Position numbers and translations under genes: made by a program
Part shown: in pieces, positions 1 to 8,732 of the stretch
How positions within the stretch are numbered: position 1 is the stretch's first letter
Layout: every line of letters starts with the position of its first letter
Notes under the pieces: model-generated
Told to the model about the DNA's origin: nothing
The model's database searches: none
Seen by the model: only the letters and a program-made list of their open reading frames with translations
NCBI GenBank assembly: GCA_029881725.1
Contig: JAOUMB010000020.1
Span: 1-44,232, forward strand
Length of the DNA: 44,232 nt
Direction of reading: 5' to 3'
Origin: Nitrospirota bacterium
Lineage (GTDB): Bacteria; Nitrospirota; JACRHL01

Positions 1-1
1 C

Positions 2-511
2 GGGATTCTGGAAATCCTCACCCGCATGGGGGCCAACATCACCCGCGTCAACGAGCGCGAGGCCGGGGGTGAACCGGTGGCCGACCTGATCGTGCGCCAC
101 GCGCCGCTCAAGGGTGTGGAAATCGAACCGGAACAGGTGCCCGCCGCCATTGACGAGTTCCCCATCCTGTTCGCCGCCGCCGCACTGGCCGAGGGCGACA
201 CACGGGTGACCGGAGCGGGTGAACTGCGGGTCAAGGAATCGGACCGTATCGCCGCCATGGCGCGGGAACTGGCCCGGGTTGGTGTGAACGTGGAAGAGTT
301 GCCGGACGGCTTGGTGGTGCGCGGCCCGTCCATCGTAAAGGGGGCCGCCTGCGAAGCCTATGGCGACCACCGGCTGGCCATGTCCATGGCAGTGCTGGGG
401 ATGGTGGCCGACAGCCACTTGACCGTGGAGGCCGACCCCATTGCCACCTCATTCCCCGGCTTTGCCGACCTGTTCAGCACCCTCGGCGCCACCATCGAAA
501 AGGGCGGCTGA
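2..511 (+). CDS. aroA: 3-phosphoshikimate 1-carboxyvinyltransferase (EPSP synthase), 3' part
   Basis: The window opens inside this gene and only the C-terminal 169 residues are present, read in frame from base 2. EPSP synthase transfers the enolpyruvyl group of PEP to shikimate-3-phosphate in cytoplasmic aromatic amino-acid synthesis. Family signatures are visible: AIDEFPILFAAAA carrying the catalytic aspartate, LRVKESDRI, GDHRLAMSMAV and the closing TSFPGF. The reading frame runs unbroken to a TGA at 509-511. The next gene starts 37 bases downstream. The missing N-terminal part must lie upstream of the window; nothing suggests a pseudogene. Confidence 0.96.
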   Translation, partial: GILEILTRMGANITRVNEREAGGEPVADLIVRHAPLKGVEIEPEQVPAAIDEFPILFAAAALAEGDTRVTGAGELRVKESDRIAAMARELARVGVNVEELPDGLVVRGPSIVKGAACEAYGDHRLAMSMAVLGMVADSHLTVEADPIATSFPGFADLFSTLGATIEKGG

Positions 512-548
512 GCGAAGCGCTCCGCGCACGCCTCTCCCCTTCCGGTCC

Positions 549-1727
549 ATGCGCGCCAAAAAACCACTGGCCGGCACCTCCCCCGCACAGTTTTTACGCG
601 AATACTGGCAAAAAAAACCGCTGCTCGTACGCGGCGCATTTCCGCGCCTCCGCCCCCCCCTGGAGCCGGAGGAACTGGCCGGACTGGCACTGGAGGAGGA
701 GGTCAACAGCCGCATCGTGCGCCAGCACGGCCCCCACGGAGAGCCGTGGCACGCGGCCCACGGGCCGTTCACCGAAGACGATTTTGCCTCCCTGCCCGAA
801 ACCGGCTGGACCCTGCTGGTGCAGGAGGTCAATCATCACGTGCCGAAGGTGGCCGACCTGCTGACGCCGTTCTCGTTTTTGCCCGCCTGGCGGCTGGACG
901 ACGTGATGGTCAGCTACGCCGCCGAAGGGGGCGGGGTGGGGCCACACACGGACAGCTACGACGTGTTTCTGATTCAGGCCCAGGGACGCCGCCGCTGGCG
1001 CATCGCCCCGGCGGGCACCGGCGGTGAACTGGTGGATGGCCTCGACGTGCAGATCCTGAGCGATTTCCAACCCACCGAAGAGTGGGTGCTGGAGCCGGGC
1101 GACATGCTCTACCTGCCCCCCGGAGTGCCCCACGACGGCGAGGCGGTGGATGGGCCGTGCATGACCTGTTCGGTGGGCTTTCGCGCCCCGTCGGTGCTGG
1201 ACCTTCTAGGCTGCGCCCTGACCGACGCGGCCCGGCGCATCAATCCGGAGGCACGGTATACCGACCCGGACCTGACCCCGCAAAAACATCCCGGCTGGAT
1301 CGGCCCGGAGGCGGTGGACAAGGCGCGCCGCATTCTGGAACAGGCAATTCTGGACCCGGACACTATCACGGGCTGGTTCGGACAACTGATGACCGAACCC
1401 CGGCGGGGCTCCCCCCCCGACCCGGAACTGGGACCCGCGCCGGAGGAGGCCGCGGCACTGCTGGACAGCGGCCAGCGCCTGATTCGCCATCCGGCCTCAC
1501 GTTGGGCTTGGAGCGAGCCGCCGGGCGGCCCCGTGCTGTTCGTGGACGGCACCGCCTACCCCCTGCCCCACCGGGCCCTGGGACTGGCCACCCTGTTGTC
1601 CGGAAAGGATGACCTGACCCGCAACGCCGTGCTGCCGTTTGAGCGCGTGCCCGAGGCTCGCGCGCTGCTCATCGACCTGATCCGCACCGGCGCACTGCTG
1701 CCGGATGAGGAAGAGGAGGACGAATGA
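549..1727 (+). CDS. roxA: JmjC/cupin ribosomal oxygenase (RoxA/YcfD-like, uL16 arginine hydroxylase)
   Basis: This 392-residue protein resembles the bacterial 2-oxoglutarate/Fe(II)-dependent oxygenase YcfD/RoxA, which hydroxylates an arginine of ribosomal protein uL16. The iron-binding triad is visible as H133 and D135 (GPHTDSYDVF) and H195 (PPGVPHD) within a cupin_4 fold, and the N-terminal FLREYWQKKPLLVRGAF matches the family opening. The C-terminal 150 residues fit the dimerisation and winged-helix part. I chose ATG 549, although the frame stays open to 441, because the conserved N-terminus begins there and the longer version would overlap aroA. The stop overlaps the next start as ATGA. 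uL16 as substrate is inferred from the family. Confidence 0.88.
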   Translation: MRAKKPLAGTSPAQFLREYWQKKPLLVRGAFPRLRPPLEPEELAGLALEEEVNSRIVRQHGPHGEPWHAAHGPFTEDDFASLPETGWTLLVQEVNHHVPKVADLLTPFSFLPAWRLDDVMVSYAAEGGGVGPHTDSYDVFLIQAQGRRRWRIAPAGTGGELVDGLDVQILSDFQPTEEWVLEPGDMLYLPPGVPHDGEAVDGPCMTCSVGFRAPSVLDLLGCALTDAARRINPEARYTDPDLTPQKHPGWIGPEAVDKARRILEQAILDPDTITGWFGQLMTEPRRGSPPDPELGPAPEEAAALLDSGQRLIRHPASRWAWSEPPGGPVLFVDGTAYPLPHRALGLATLLSGKDDLTRNAVLPFERVPEARALLIDLIRTGALLPDEEEEDE

Positions 1728-2164
1728 CCGATCCGGTCATCGTGCGCCGGGTCACCTGGGCAGAGGCCCGGAAGGAACTGTCGTATATTCGCCGCGTGGT
1801 GTTCATGGACGAACAGCAGGTGCCGCCGGAACTGGAGTGGGATGGCCAGGACACAACCGCGGTTCATGTGCTGGCGGAGGCCGGCGGCGATCCGGTGGGG
1901 TGCGGGCGGCTGCTGATGAGCGGTGACACTGCAAAAATCGGCCGCATGGCGGTGCTCAAACCCTTTCGGGCCAAGGGCATCGGCGCACGGTTGCTTACAG
2001 AACTGTTAACGGCGGCGCGGCAGGCGGGCGCTCGCACCGCCGCCCTGTCGGCCCAGGTGCATGCGCTGCCCTTCTATGAAAAATTCGGATTTGTGGCGCA
2101 CGGCCCGGAGTATCCGGATGCGGGCATTCCGCACCGGAACATGACGCGCCCCCTGGCCGACTGA
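1724..2164 (+). CDS. GNAT-family N-acetyltransferase (ElaA/YjcF-like)
   Basis: This 146-residue protein has the GNAT fold. The acetyl-CoA-binding loop is seen as RAKGIGARLL after the beta-strand IGRMAVLKPF, and the C-terminal part carries HALPFYEKFGFVAHGPEYPDAG. The N-terminal VFMDEQQVPPELEWDG is typical of the ElaA/YjcF branch, whose substrates are mostly unknown. Its ATG overlaps the stop of the RoxA-like gene by four bases, so the two are probably translated together. A link to ribosome or protein modification would fit that neighbour but is only inference. Confidence 0.85.
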   Translation: MTDPVIVRRVTWAEARKELSYIRRVVFMDEQQVPPELEWDGQDTTAVHVLAEAGGDPVGCGRLLMSGDTAKIGRMAVLKPFRAKGIGARLLTELLTAARQAGARTAALSAQVHALPFYEKFGFVAHGPEYPDAGIPHRNMTRPLAD

Positions 2165-2212
2165 CACCGGCGGCGTCATGATGGAGAAAGAGGGCACTCC
2201 GGAGAGGGAACC

Positions 2213-2641
2213 ATGCCAACGCGCTGGGAACACTTCGAGCATCAGGCGGATATCGGGGTGCGCGGCTATGGACCAACCGTAGAAGACGCCTTTGAGGCGG
2301 CCGCCACCGCCCTCACCGCAGTGATCGTGGCTCCGGAGCAGGTGGCCACCCCCCTGCGCGTGGAGGTGACCGCCCGGTCCGCCGATCGGGAACTGTTGCT
2401 GGCCGCATGGCTGAATGCCATTATTTTCGAAATGGCCACCCGCCGCGCCCTGTTCTCCCGCTTTTCCGTGCGCATCACCGCGGACGGAACGGGTGACCGG
2501 CTGTACGGGGTTCTGGAGGGGGAAGCGGTGGACGTGGCCCGCCATCAGCCTGCAGTGGAGATCAAGGGTGCCACCTATACCGCCCTCAAGGTGGTGCAGG
2601 TGGACGGCGGATGGATCGCCCAGTGCGTGGTGGACGTATGA
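2213..2641 (+). CDS. Archease, activator of the RNA ligase RtcB
   Basis: This 142-residue protein matches archease (MTH1598/TM1083 family): N-terminal EHFEHQADIGVRGYG with the metal-binding aspartate, central ELLLAAWLNAIIFEM and C-terminal EIKGATYTALKV. Archease speeds RtcB guanylylation and allows multiple turnover. A good ribosome-binding site (GGAGAGGG) sits just before ATG 2213. The gene ends 7 bases before rtcB, the expected partner arrangement, so co-transcription is very likely. Confidence 0.93.
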   Translation: MPTRWEHFEHQADIGVRGYGPTVEDAFEAAATALTAVIVAPEQVATPLRVEVTARSADRELLLAAWLNAIIFEMATRRALFSRFSVRITADGTGDRLYGVLEGEAVDVARHQPAVEIKGATYTALKVVQVDGGWIAQCVVDV

Positions 2642-2648
2642 GGGGGTT

Positions 2649-4079
2649 ATGGACCTGAACCGGCTGACGCGACAATCGGAATTCGAATGGCACATCCCCA
2701 TGCAGGGCGCCATGCGCGTGCCGGGGGTGCTGTTCGCGGATGCGGAACTGCTGGCGGGGATGGACGACAAGGTGTTCGAGCAAGTGGTGGGGGTGGCCTG
2801 TCTGCCGGGCATCGTCACCGCCTCCTACGCCATGCCCGACGCCCACTGGGGCTACGGCTTTCCCATCGGCGGGGTGGCGGCCTTCGACCCGGACGCGGGC
2901 GGTGTGGTATCCGCCGGAGGGGTGGGGTTCGACATCTCCTGCGGGGTGCGCACCCTTACCACCGGCATGACCGCCAGCCAGTTGCGCCCGATCCTGCCCA
3001 AACTGGCGGAAAGCCTGTTCCGTACCGTGCCCGCCGGGCTCGGCAGCACCGGGCGCCTGCACCTGAACGCGGACCGGATGGAGGCCATGCTCTCCGGCGG
3101 CGCCTCCTGGGCGGTGGGCGAGGGGTATGGAACCCCTGCCGACCTGGCCCACACGGAGGAACACGGACACATGCATGGCGCCGACCCGTCCGCCGTGTCA
3201 CCTCAGGCCAAGCGCCGCCAGCAGGACGAGATGGGCACCCTGGGTTCCGGTAACCACTACCTGGAAGTGCAGGAGGTGACCGAAATCGCCGACCCGGAGG
3301 CTGCCGCCGCCTTTGGCCTCCGGGTCGGCGACGCCGTGCTCAGCATCCATTGCGGCTCGCGGGGGCTGGGGCACCAGATCGGCACCGAATTTCTTAAGGC
3401 CATGGTGGAACAGGCCGCCGCCCACGGCCTCACCCTGCCCGACCGGGAACTGGCCTGCGCGCCGCTTGCCAGTGAACTGGGCCGCCGCTATCTGGGGGCC
3501 ATGCGGGCGGGCATCAACTGCGCCCTGGCCAACCGGCAGATCATCACCCACCTGGCCCGCCAGGCGTTCATGCACGTGGTGCCGGACGCCGTCCTGAACG
3601 TGCTGTACGACGTATCCCACAACACCTGCAAGCTGGAAACCCATGCCGTAAACGGAAAAACCAAAAAACTGTTCGTGCACCGCAAGGGGGCCACCCGCGC
3701 CTTTGGCCCCGGTCACCCGGATGTGCCCCCCGCTTTTTCCGCCGTCGGCCAGCCGGTGCTGATCGGCGGCACCATGGGCACCGCCAGTTGGGTACTGGCG
3801 GGTACCGGACGCGGCATGGAGGTGGCCTTCGGCTCCGCCTGTCACGGGGCCGGCCGCACCATGAGTCGCCATCAGGCCAAAAAGAAATGGCAGGGGCGCA
3901 AAGTGGTGGACGACCTGGGCGCGCGTGGCATCCTGATCCGCTCCCCGTCCCTGCGCGGGGTGGCGGAGGAGGCCCCCGGCGCGTACAAGAACGTGGACCG
4001 GGTGGTGGCCGCATCCCACAACGCGGGGCTGGCCCGCAAGGTGGCGCGCCTGACTCCCATGGCCTGCATCAAGGGGTAA
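2649..4079 (+). CDS. rtcB: RNA-splicing ligase RtcB (3'-phosphate/5'-OH, GTP dependent)
   Basis: RtcB joins RNA 2',3'-cyclic or 3'-phosphate ends to 5'-hydroxyl ends using GTP and Mn2+. The 476-residue protein carries all landmarks: D95 and C98 in GVGFDISCGVR, H203 in GSGNHYLEV, H234 in SIHCGSRGLGHQ, H324 in DVSHNTCKLE, and H399 in SACHGAGRTMSR, the histidine that takes GMP. ATG 2649 follows a GAGGGGG ribosome site and directly begins the family N-terminus. In-frame starts further upstream lie inside archease and are rejected. No RtcR regulator or RtcA cyclase is present in the window, unlike the Escherichia coli rtc locus, so the trigger for expression is unknown. Confidence 0.96.
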   Translation: MDLNRLTRQSEFEWHIPMQGAMRVPGVLFADAELLAGMDDKVFEQVVGVACLPGIVTASYAMPDAHWGYGFPIGGVAAFDPDAGGVVSAGGVGFDISCGVRTLTTGMTASQLRPILPKLAESLFRTVPAGLGSTGRLHLNADRMEAMLSGGASWAVGEGYGTPADLAHTEEHGHMHGADPSAVSPQAKRRQQDEMGTLGSGNHYLEVQEVTEIADPEAAAAFGLRVGDAVLSIHCGSRGLGHQIGTEFLKAMVEQAAAHGLTLPDRELACAPLASELGRRYLGAMRAGINCALANRQIITHLARQAFMHVVPDAVLNVLYDVSHNTCKLETHAVNGKTKKLFVHRKGATRAFGPGHPDVPPAFSAVGQPVLIGGTMGTASWVLAGTGRGMEVAFGSACHGAGRTMSRHQAKKKWQGRKVVDDLGARGILIRSPSLRGVAEEAPGAYKNVDRVVAASHNAGLARKVARLTPMACIKG

Positions 4080-4154
4080 AGCCGCGCACTCCGGCACAAA
4101 TCGCGTGATAATAAATAAGAGAACGGATCAACCTGAAGCGGGAGCGGATTCCAC

Positions 4155-4772
4155 ATGACCCCAGTCAACCCCACCAGTTGGCGCATCGGCCCGGCAGACG
4201 CCCTGTTGATCGTGGACGTGCAGAACGATTTTCTGCCCCCCGACGGAGCATTGGCAGTCCCCGGCGGCAACCAGGTGATCGAGCCGCTCAATCACTACAT
4301 CGCCCTGTTTCTCGCCCGTCGCCGCCCGGTGTTCGCCAGCCGCGACTGGCACCCGGTGAACCACTGCTCGTTCACCGCCCAGGGAGGCCAGTGGCCGCCC
4401 CACTGCGTGGCCGACACTCCCGGCGCGGCCTTTCCCTCCCGGTTGGAACTACCCAACCGGACCGAAATCGTCACCAAGGCCAACACCCCGGATGCCGACG
4501 CCTACTCCGCCTTTGAAGGCACGGACCTGACCATGGAACTGCGTGACGAGGGCATTCGCCGCCTGTTCGTGGGCGGCATCGCCACCGAGTTCTGCGTACT
4601 GGCAACGGTAAAGGACGCCCTGCGCGAGGGTTTTGCGGTGTTTCTGCTCACCGACGCCGTAGGCGCCGTGGATGCCGCCGATGGTGACATGGCCATTGCC
4701 GAAATGACCGCCCTGGGCGCGGTGCCGATCCGCCAGCGCCCGCTACCCCTCGCGGCCACCGCATCCGCATGA
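4155..4772 (+). CDS. pncA: Nicotinamidase
   Basis: The 205-residue protein hydrolyses nicotinamide to nicotinate in NAD salvage. The catalytic triad is visible as D21 (LIVDVQNDF), K108 (VTKAN) and C147 (ATEFCV). The metal site D64-x-H66-x3-H70 (SRDWHPVNH) separates it from generic isochorismatase-like hydrolases. ATG 4155 follows a GGGAG ribosome site. The TGA overlaps the pncB ATG by four bases, so both steps of nicotinamide recycling are translated as a pair. The 75-base gap before it is AT-rich (4110-4125) and may hold its own promoter, so it need not depend on rtcB transcription. Confidence 0.95.
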   Translation: MTPVNPTSWRIGPADALLIVDVQNDFLPPDGALAVPGGNQVIEPLNHYIALFLARRRPVFASRDWHPVNHCSFTAQGGQWPPHCVADTPGAAFPSRLELPNRTEIVTKANTPDADAYSAFEGTDLTMELRDEGIRRLFVGGIATEFCVLATVKDALREGFAVFLLTDAVGAVDAADGDMAIAEMTALGAVPIRQRPLPLAATASA

Positions 4773-6109
4773 ACCACCCCGCCGCCTCCACCCTGCTCAC
4801 CGATCTGTATCAGTTGACCATGATGCAGGCCTATCTGGAGCACGGCATGGATGAAACGGCGGTGTTCGAGTTCTTCGTGCGCAGGCTGCCCGAGAACCGG
4901 GGGTTCCTGATGGCCGCCGGGCTGGAGCAGGTGCTGGAGTATCTGGAAACCCTGGCCTTCACCGATGCGGAACTGGAGTGGATCCGCGCCAGCGGCCGCT
5001 TTGCCCCCGACTTCGCCGACCGGCTCACCGGCCTCACCTTCACCGGCGACGTGCACGCCATGCCGGAAGGGACAGTGTTCTTCGCCGACGAACCGATCCT
5101 GCGCGTCACCGCCCCGCTGCCAGTGGCGCAACTGGTGGAAACCCGCATCATCAACCTGCTCCAGTTCCAGACCCTGATCGCCACCAAGGCCGCCCGCGTG
5201 GCCCTGGCCGCACCGGGCCGGATGCTGGTGGACTTCGGCCTGCGCCGCGCCCACGGGGCCGAGGCCGGGCTGCTGGCCGCCCGCGCCGGATACATCGGCG
5301 GTCTCACCGGCACCGCCACCGTGGAGGCGGCACGCCGCTTCGGCATTCCGGTGTTTGGCACCATGGCCCACTCGTTCATTCAGGCCCACGGAGACGAATC
5401 CGCCGCATTCGAGCACTTTGCCCGCAGCCACCCCAAAAACACCGTGCTGCTTATCGACACCTACGACACCGAGCAGGGCGCACGCAAGGTGGTGGAACTG
5501 GCCCCAAGACTGGCCGCCGACGGCATCGCCATCCGCGGCGTGCGCCTCGATTCCGGGGATCTGGCCGAGCACGCCTTCCGGGTGCGGCGCATTCTGGACC
5601 ACGGGGGACTCACCGACACCACCATCTTCGCAAGCGGCAGCATCGATGAGTTCAAGTTGCAACGCCTGACAGAAAGCGCCGCGCCCATCGACGGCTTCGG
5701 CATCGGCACCCGACTGGACACCTCCGCCGACGCCCCCTGTCTGGATTGTGCCTACAAGCTCCAGGAATACGCTGGTACTCCCCGCCGCAAGCGCTCCGAG
5801 GGCAAGGCCACCTGGCCCGGCCGCAAGCAGGTGTTCCGCGCCTTTTCCGCCGACGGTCGGATGGCCGCCGACACCCTGACCATTGAGGGCGACGACCACC
5901 CTGGCGAACCACTGATCCGCAAGGTCATGTCCGCTGGCCGCCGGGTGATGCCCGCACCCGATCTGGAAGTGATCCGCAAGCACGCCGCCCATCAACTCGA
6001 ACGGCTGCCGCAAGCGGTACGCCGCCTGATCGACGCGGACACGGTGCCGGTGCATGTGGCGCCGGCGCTGGTCGATCTGGCGGAACAGGTGGACCGCGCC
6101 ACCGGATAG
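4769..6109 (+). CDS. pncB: Nicotinate phosphoribosyltransferase
   Basis: This 446-residue enzyme converts nicotinate and PRPP to nicotinate mononucleotide, the step after nicotinamidase. It opens with LLTDLYQLTMMQAYLEHGM and contains the family blocks DFGLRRAHG, GTMAHSFIQAHGDES (conserved histidine loop), VRLDSGDLAEHA and FASGSIDEFKL. Length and motifs fit the bacterial NAPRTase type rather than nicotinamide phosphoribosyltransferase. It overlaps pncA by ATGA. No NAD kinase, NadD or NadE is seen nearby, so this is a two-gene salvage cassette. Confidence 0.95.
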   Translation: MNHPAASTLLTDLYQLTMMQAYLEHGMDETAVFEFFVRRLPENRGFLMAAGLEQVLEYLETLAFTDAELEWIRASGRFAPDFADRLTGLTFTGDVHAMPEGTVFFADEPILRVTAPLPVAQLVETRIINLLQFQTLIATKAARVALAAPGRMLVDFGLRRAHGAEAGLLAARAGYIGGLTGTATVEAARRFGIPVFGTMAHSFIQAHGDESAAFEHFARSHPKNTVLLIDTYDTEQGARKVVELAPRLAADGIAIRGVRLDSGDLAEHAFRVRRILDHGGLTDTTIFASGSIDEFKLQRLTESAAPIDGFGIGTRLDTSADAPCLDCAYKLQEYAGTPRRKRSEGKATWPGRKQVFRAFSADGRMAADTLTIEGDDHPGEPLIRKVMSAGRRVMPAPDLEVIRKHAAHQLERLPQAVRRLIDADTVPVHVAPALVDLAEQVDRATG

Positions 6110-6193
6110 CGCGGTAAAATAGCGGCCATGGGAATGCGTCCAGCATCCACATGCCGACGAACCCGAAGAATCACTTACCGGAGAGGGTAATCC

Positions 6194-6715
6194 ATGATGA
6201 ATCATTTCCATTCGAACCCGTTTCGCCTGGCGGGTGTTCTGCTCCTGTCCACCCTGTTGTTCGCACCGGCGGCCTTTGCCCAGCACGGACCCGACCATCC
6301 CGGCATGGGCAACATGCCCGGCATGCACGACGGCATGCACGCATCAGGCGGCAAGGGCATGCATGACAAGGGGCGCCACATGGCCCCCCACAACGCCGCC
6401 GCGCACTTTCTGCAAATGGCCGACATGCTCAACCTGACCGACGGTCAGATCGCCTCCCTCCGCACCCTGCGCGACGATTGGGTCACCAAACATTCGGTGC
6501 ACGCGGCCCAACTCGCCGCCGCCCAGTCCGATCTCAAATCCGCCCTGCACGCCCCCACAGTCGATAAAGCCGGCGCGGAAAAGGCACTGGTCACCATCGG
6601 CGCCCTCGAAGGCCAACTATGGCGTGCCTTTGTCGATCAACTGGCGGAAATCAAGGGCATGCTGGACAAAAACCAACGCGCGCGGCTGGGCGAGATGCAC
6701 CGCCGTCATCGGTAA
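6194..6715 (+). CDS. Periplasmic Spy/CpxP-like protein with His/Met-rich N-terminus
   Basis: The 173-residue product has a clear Sec signal peptide (about 1-29, ending FAPAAFAQ) and then a stretch of about 45 residues unusually rich in His, Met and Gly (GMGNMPGMHDGMH). A helical segment with LNLTDGQIASLRTLRDDW follows, which resembles the LTxxQ repeat of Spy/CpxP chaperones. A second helix pair ends near 165. The His/Met cluster suggests copper or other soft-metal binding, as in CpxP/CnrX/ZraP relatives, but this is inference. The ribosome site GAGAGGG precedes the ATG. No two-component sensor is adjacent, so the regulating system is unknown. Confidence 0.75.
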   Translation: MMNHFHSNPFRLAGVLLLSTLLFAPAAFAQHGPDHPGMGNMPGMHDGMHASGGKGMHDKGRHMAPHNAAAHFLQMADMLNLTDGQIASLRTLRDDWVTKHSVHAAQLAAAQSDLKSALHAPTVDKAGAEKALVTIGALEGQLWRAFVDQLAEIKGMLDKNQRARLGEMHRRHR

Positions 6716-6831
6716 CCGCATATAGCGCTTCGTAATACTGCGTATACGAATGCGGGTTTTTCCCGATAGCGCGACTCCTTATCGTACGCTGTAATGGAAG
6801 TGCGCAATCATCCGGTCCAAACGCCGGAAAA

Positions 6832-6877
6832 GGGAGCGAGTGACTTGCCGGGGGGGGAGTCACCCGCTCCCTTTTTT
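6832..6877 (+). terminator. Strong Rho-independent terminator after the Spy-like gene
   Basis: A 13-base stem (6832-6844 pairing with 6859-6871, with one internal mismatch that can form a wobble) encloses a G-rich loop and is followed at once by six T. It lies 116 bases after the Spy-like stop and before the cysteine-rich gene, so it closes the upstream unit. Confidence 0.85.
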
Positions 6878-6926
6878 GTATTTTCCGCTGCTGCACACGG
6901 ACGGTGACTCCGGCTATCCTGTGCGC

Positions 6927-7250
6927 ATGAGCACTCCCGATTCCGACTGCGACGCCTGTAACCGGCGGTTCGATCCCGGCGCCCACCCGGTGGTCTATGA
7001 GAGCGTGCATCTGATGCTCCACGTATGCCCCGCGTGCATTGAGGGATACATCACCCGCTACGGCGCCCGCTGCATCAACTGTGAAGGCCGCATCGTGCCC
7101 CACACCCAGGTGGCCGTTTACAAGGGTGATCACGGCGAAACCCTGCTCGGCCACACTACCGTCGCCTGCAACCCCGCCGGCAACAGCTTCTACGGATACT
7201 GGGGACAAGGCCAACTCAACAGCGTCTTCGCCTGCATCGAACAATGCTAG
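6927..7250 (+). CDS. Small cysteine-rich protein, probable zinc-binding
   Basis: A 107-residue soluble protein with three CxxC pairs (CDAC at 8-11, CPAC at 34-37, CINC near 49-52) and three further cysteines near the C-terminus. The spacing suits two structural zinc sites. I do not recognise a named family. ATG 6927 was preferred over an in-frame start at 6840 because the longer version would begin inside the terminator hairpin. There is no signal peptide. The tldD gene follows after about 80 bases; an obvious functional link is lacking. Confidence 0.6.
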   Translation: MSTPDSDCDACNRRFDPGAHPVVYESVHLMLHVCPACIEGYITRYGARCINCEGRIVPHTQVAVYKGDHGETLLGHTTVACNPAGNSFYGYWGQGQLNSVFACIEQC

Positions 7251-7331
7251 CGGGCCCTGCCCGCCTTTACGGGTGGGCGGGGTATTGGTAGTCTGTGTGG
7301 TGGGCAGGATGATCGACCGGGAGGGCGTCAC

Positions 7332-8732
7332 ATGACTCAGACTGTTGGGGTGAAAACCCTGGGGGCAACCTTGTCCGCGCTGGTGGCGCGGATGGAGGAG
7401 CGGGTGCCGTATGCCGCCGTACTGGTCACCGACCAGTCGGGCGAGGCGGTGCGCATGGCCACCACCGAGGAACAGGTAAGCGAGCCGGCCCCGTCGCGTG
7501 GGGCGGTTTTTACCGTGCATACCGGGCACTCCCTGATCGAGGCGGCCACCGACGACCTGACCGAGCAGGCCCTGACCGAAGCCGCCGAGCGGGCGGTAAA
7601 CGCCGCCATCGACGCGGGCATCGACCGGGCCGCGCCACCGGTCAATCCCGGCCCCCCCGCCGAGGCCGCCTTCGACACCCGCCAGCACATCCCGTGGGAA
7701 TCGGTGCCCTTGGCCGAGCGCGTGCAGCGCGCCCGCGAACTGCGCGAGGCCGCCTGTTCCGTGGACAGCCGGGTGGTGAACGCCTTTGGCATGATCTCCC
7801 ACACCCGTACGCGGGAATTGTTTGTAAACCGCAGCCGCACCCTGTTTCAGGATCTGGCCCGCACCCAGTCGGTGGTGGGCGTCACCACCCGCGAAGGCGA
7901 CCATCAGGCGCAACTGTGGGACGGCCGGGGAAGGCGCGGCGGCTGGGAGGCGGCGGAAATGCCCGAAGGCACCGTGGATACCCTGGTGGCCGACTGCCTC
8001 AAAATTACCGGCGCACCACGGCTGGAGGCCGGATATTACGACTGCGTGTTCTCCCCCGAGTTTTCCGGCATCTTCGCCCATGAGGCCTTCGGCCACGGGA
8101 CCGAAGGTGACATGTTTCTGAAAAAACGCTCCCGTGGCGAACAATTTCTGGGCAAGGAGGTGGCCGCTCCCGGGGTGGACATGTACGACGATCCGTCCCG
8201 CGACGGCGAGGCCGCCAGCTACTATTTCGACCACGAGGGTCAAACCGCCACCCGCACCCAGGTCATAAGCAACGGGGTGCTGGTGCGGCCGCTGACCGAT
8301 CTGCACACTGCCCACGCGCTCAAAATTCCGCGCACCGCCAACGGCCGCCGCGAGTCATTCTCCAAAAAGGCCTACACGCGCATGAGCAACACCTTCTTCG
8401 GCCCCGGCAATGCGGAGTTCGCCGACATGGTGGCCGACGTGGCATACGGCTTTTATCTTGAGCGCCCCTCCAACGGCATGGAAGACCCGAAAAGCTGGGG
8501 GATCCAGCTGGAAGGTTACATGGCCTCGGAAATTCGCGACGGCAAACTCACCGGACGGGTATTCTCGCCGGTCATTGTCACCGGTTACGTGCCGGAGTTG
8601 TTGCAATCCATCAGCATGGTCGGCCGTCAGGTGGAGATCACCGGCCTGGGCATGTGTGGCAAGGGCTACAAGGAGTGGGTGAAGGTGACCGACGGCGGTC
8701 CTCACCTGCGGCTGAAGGCGCGGCTGGCATGA
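7332..8732 (+). CDS. tldD: Metalloprotease TldD
   Basis: The 466-residue protein is the metal-carrying half of the TldD/TldE heterodimer, which cleaves unfolded peptides and matures microcin B17 and CcdA in E. coli. The zinc motif HExxxH is visible as HEAFGH at 250-255 in IFAHEAFGHGTEGD, and the C-terminal GLGMCGKGYKEW supplies the conserved cysteine ligand. The ribosome site GGGAGG precedes ATG 7332. The stop overlaps the TldE start by four bases, which supports stoichiometric synthesis of the two subunits. No peptide antibiotic precursor is seen nearby, so a general peptide-turnover role is most likely. Confidence 0.95.
   Translation: MTQTVGVKTLGATLSALVARMEERVPYAAVLVTDQSGEAVRMATTEEQVSEPAPSRGAVFTVHTGHSLIEAATDDLTEQALTEAAERAVNAAIDAGIDRAAPPVNPGPPAEAAFDTRQHIPWESVPLAERVQRARELREAACSVDSRVVNAFGMISHTRTRELFVNRSRTLFQDLARTQSVVGVTTREGDHQAQLWDGRGRRGGWEAAEMPEGTVDTLVADCLKITGAPRLEAGYYDCVFSPEFSGIFAHEAFGHGTEGDMFLKKRSRGEQFLGKEVAAPGVDMYDDPSRDGEAASYYFDHEGQTATRTQVISNGVLVRPLTDLHTAHALKIPRTANGRRESFSKKAYTRMSNTFFGPGNAEFADMVADVAYGFYLERPSNGMEDPKSWGIQLEGYMASEIRDGKLTGRVFSPVIVTGYVPELLQSISMVGRQVEITGLGMCGKGYKEWVKVTDGGPHLRLKARLA

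Noticed and set aside
4502-6340. A 612-residue minus-strand frame opposite pncB
   Set aside because: Gly/His/Gln-rich shadow. pncA and pncB on the plus strand are complete with catalytic residues.
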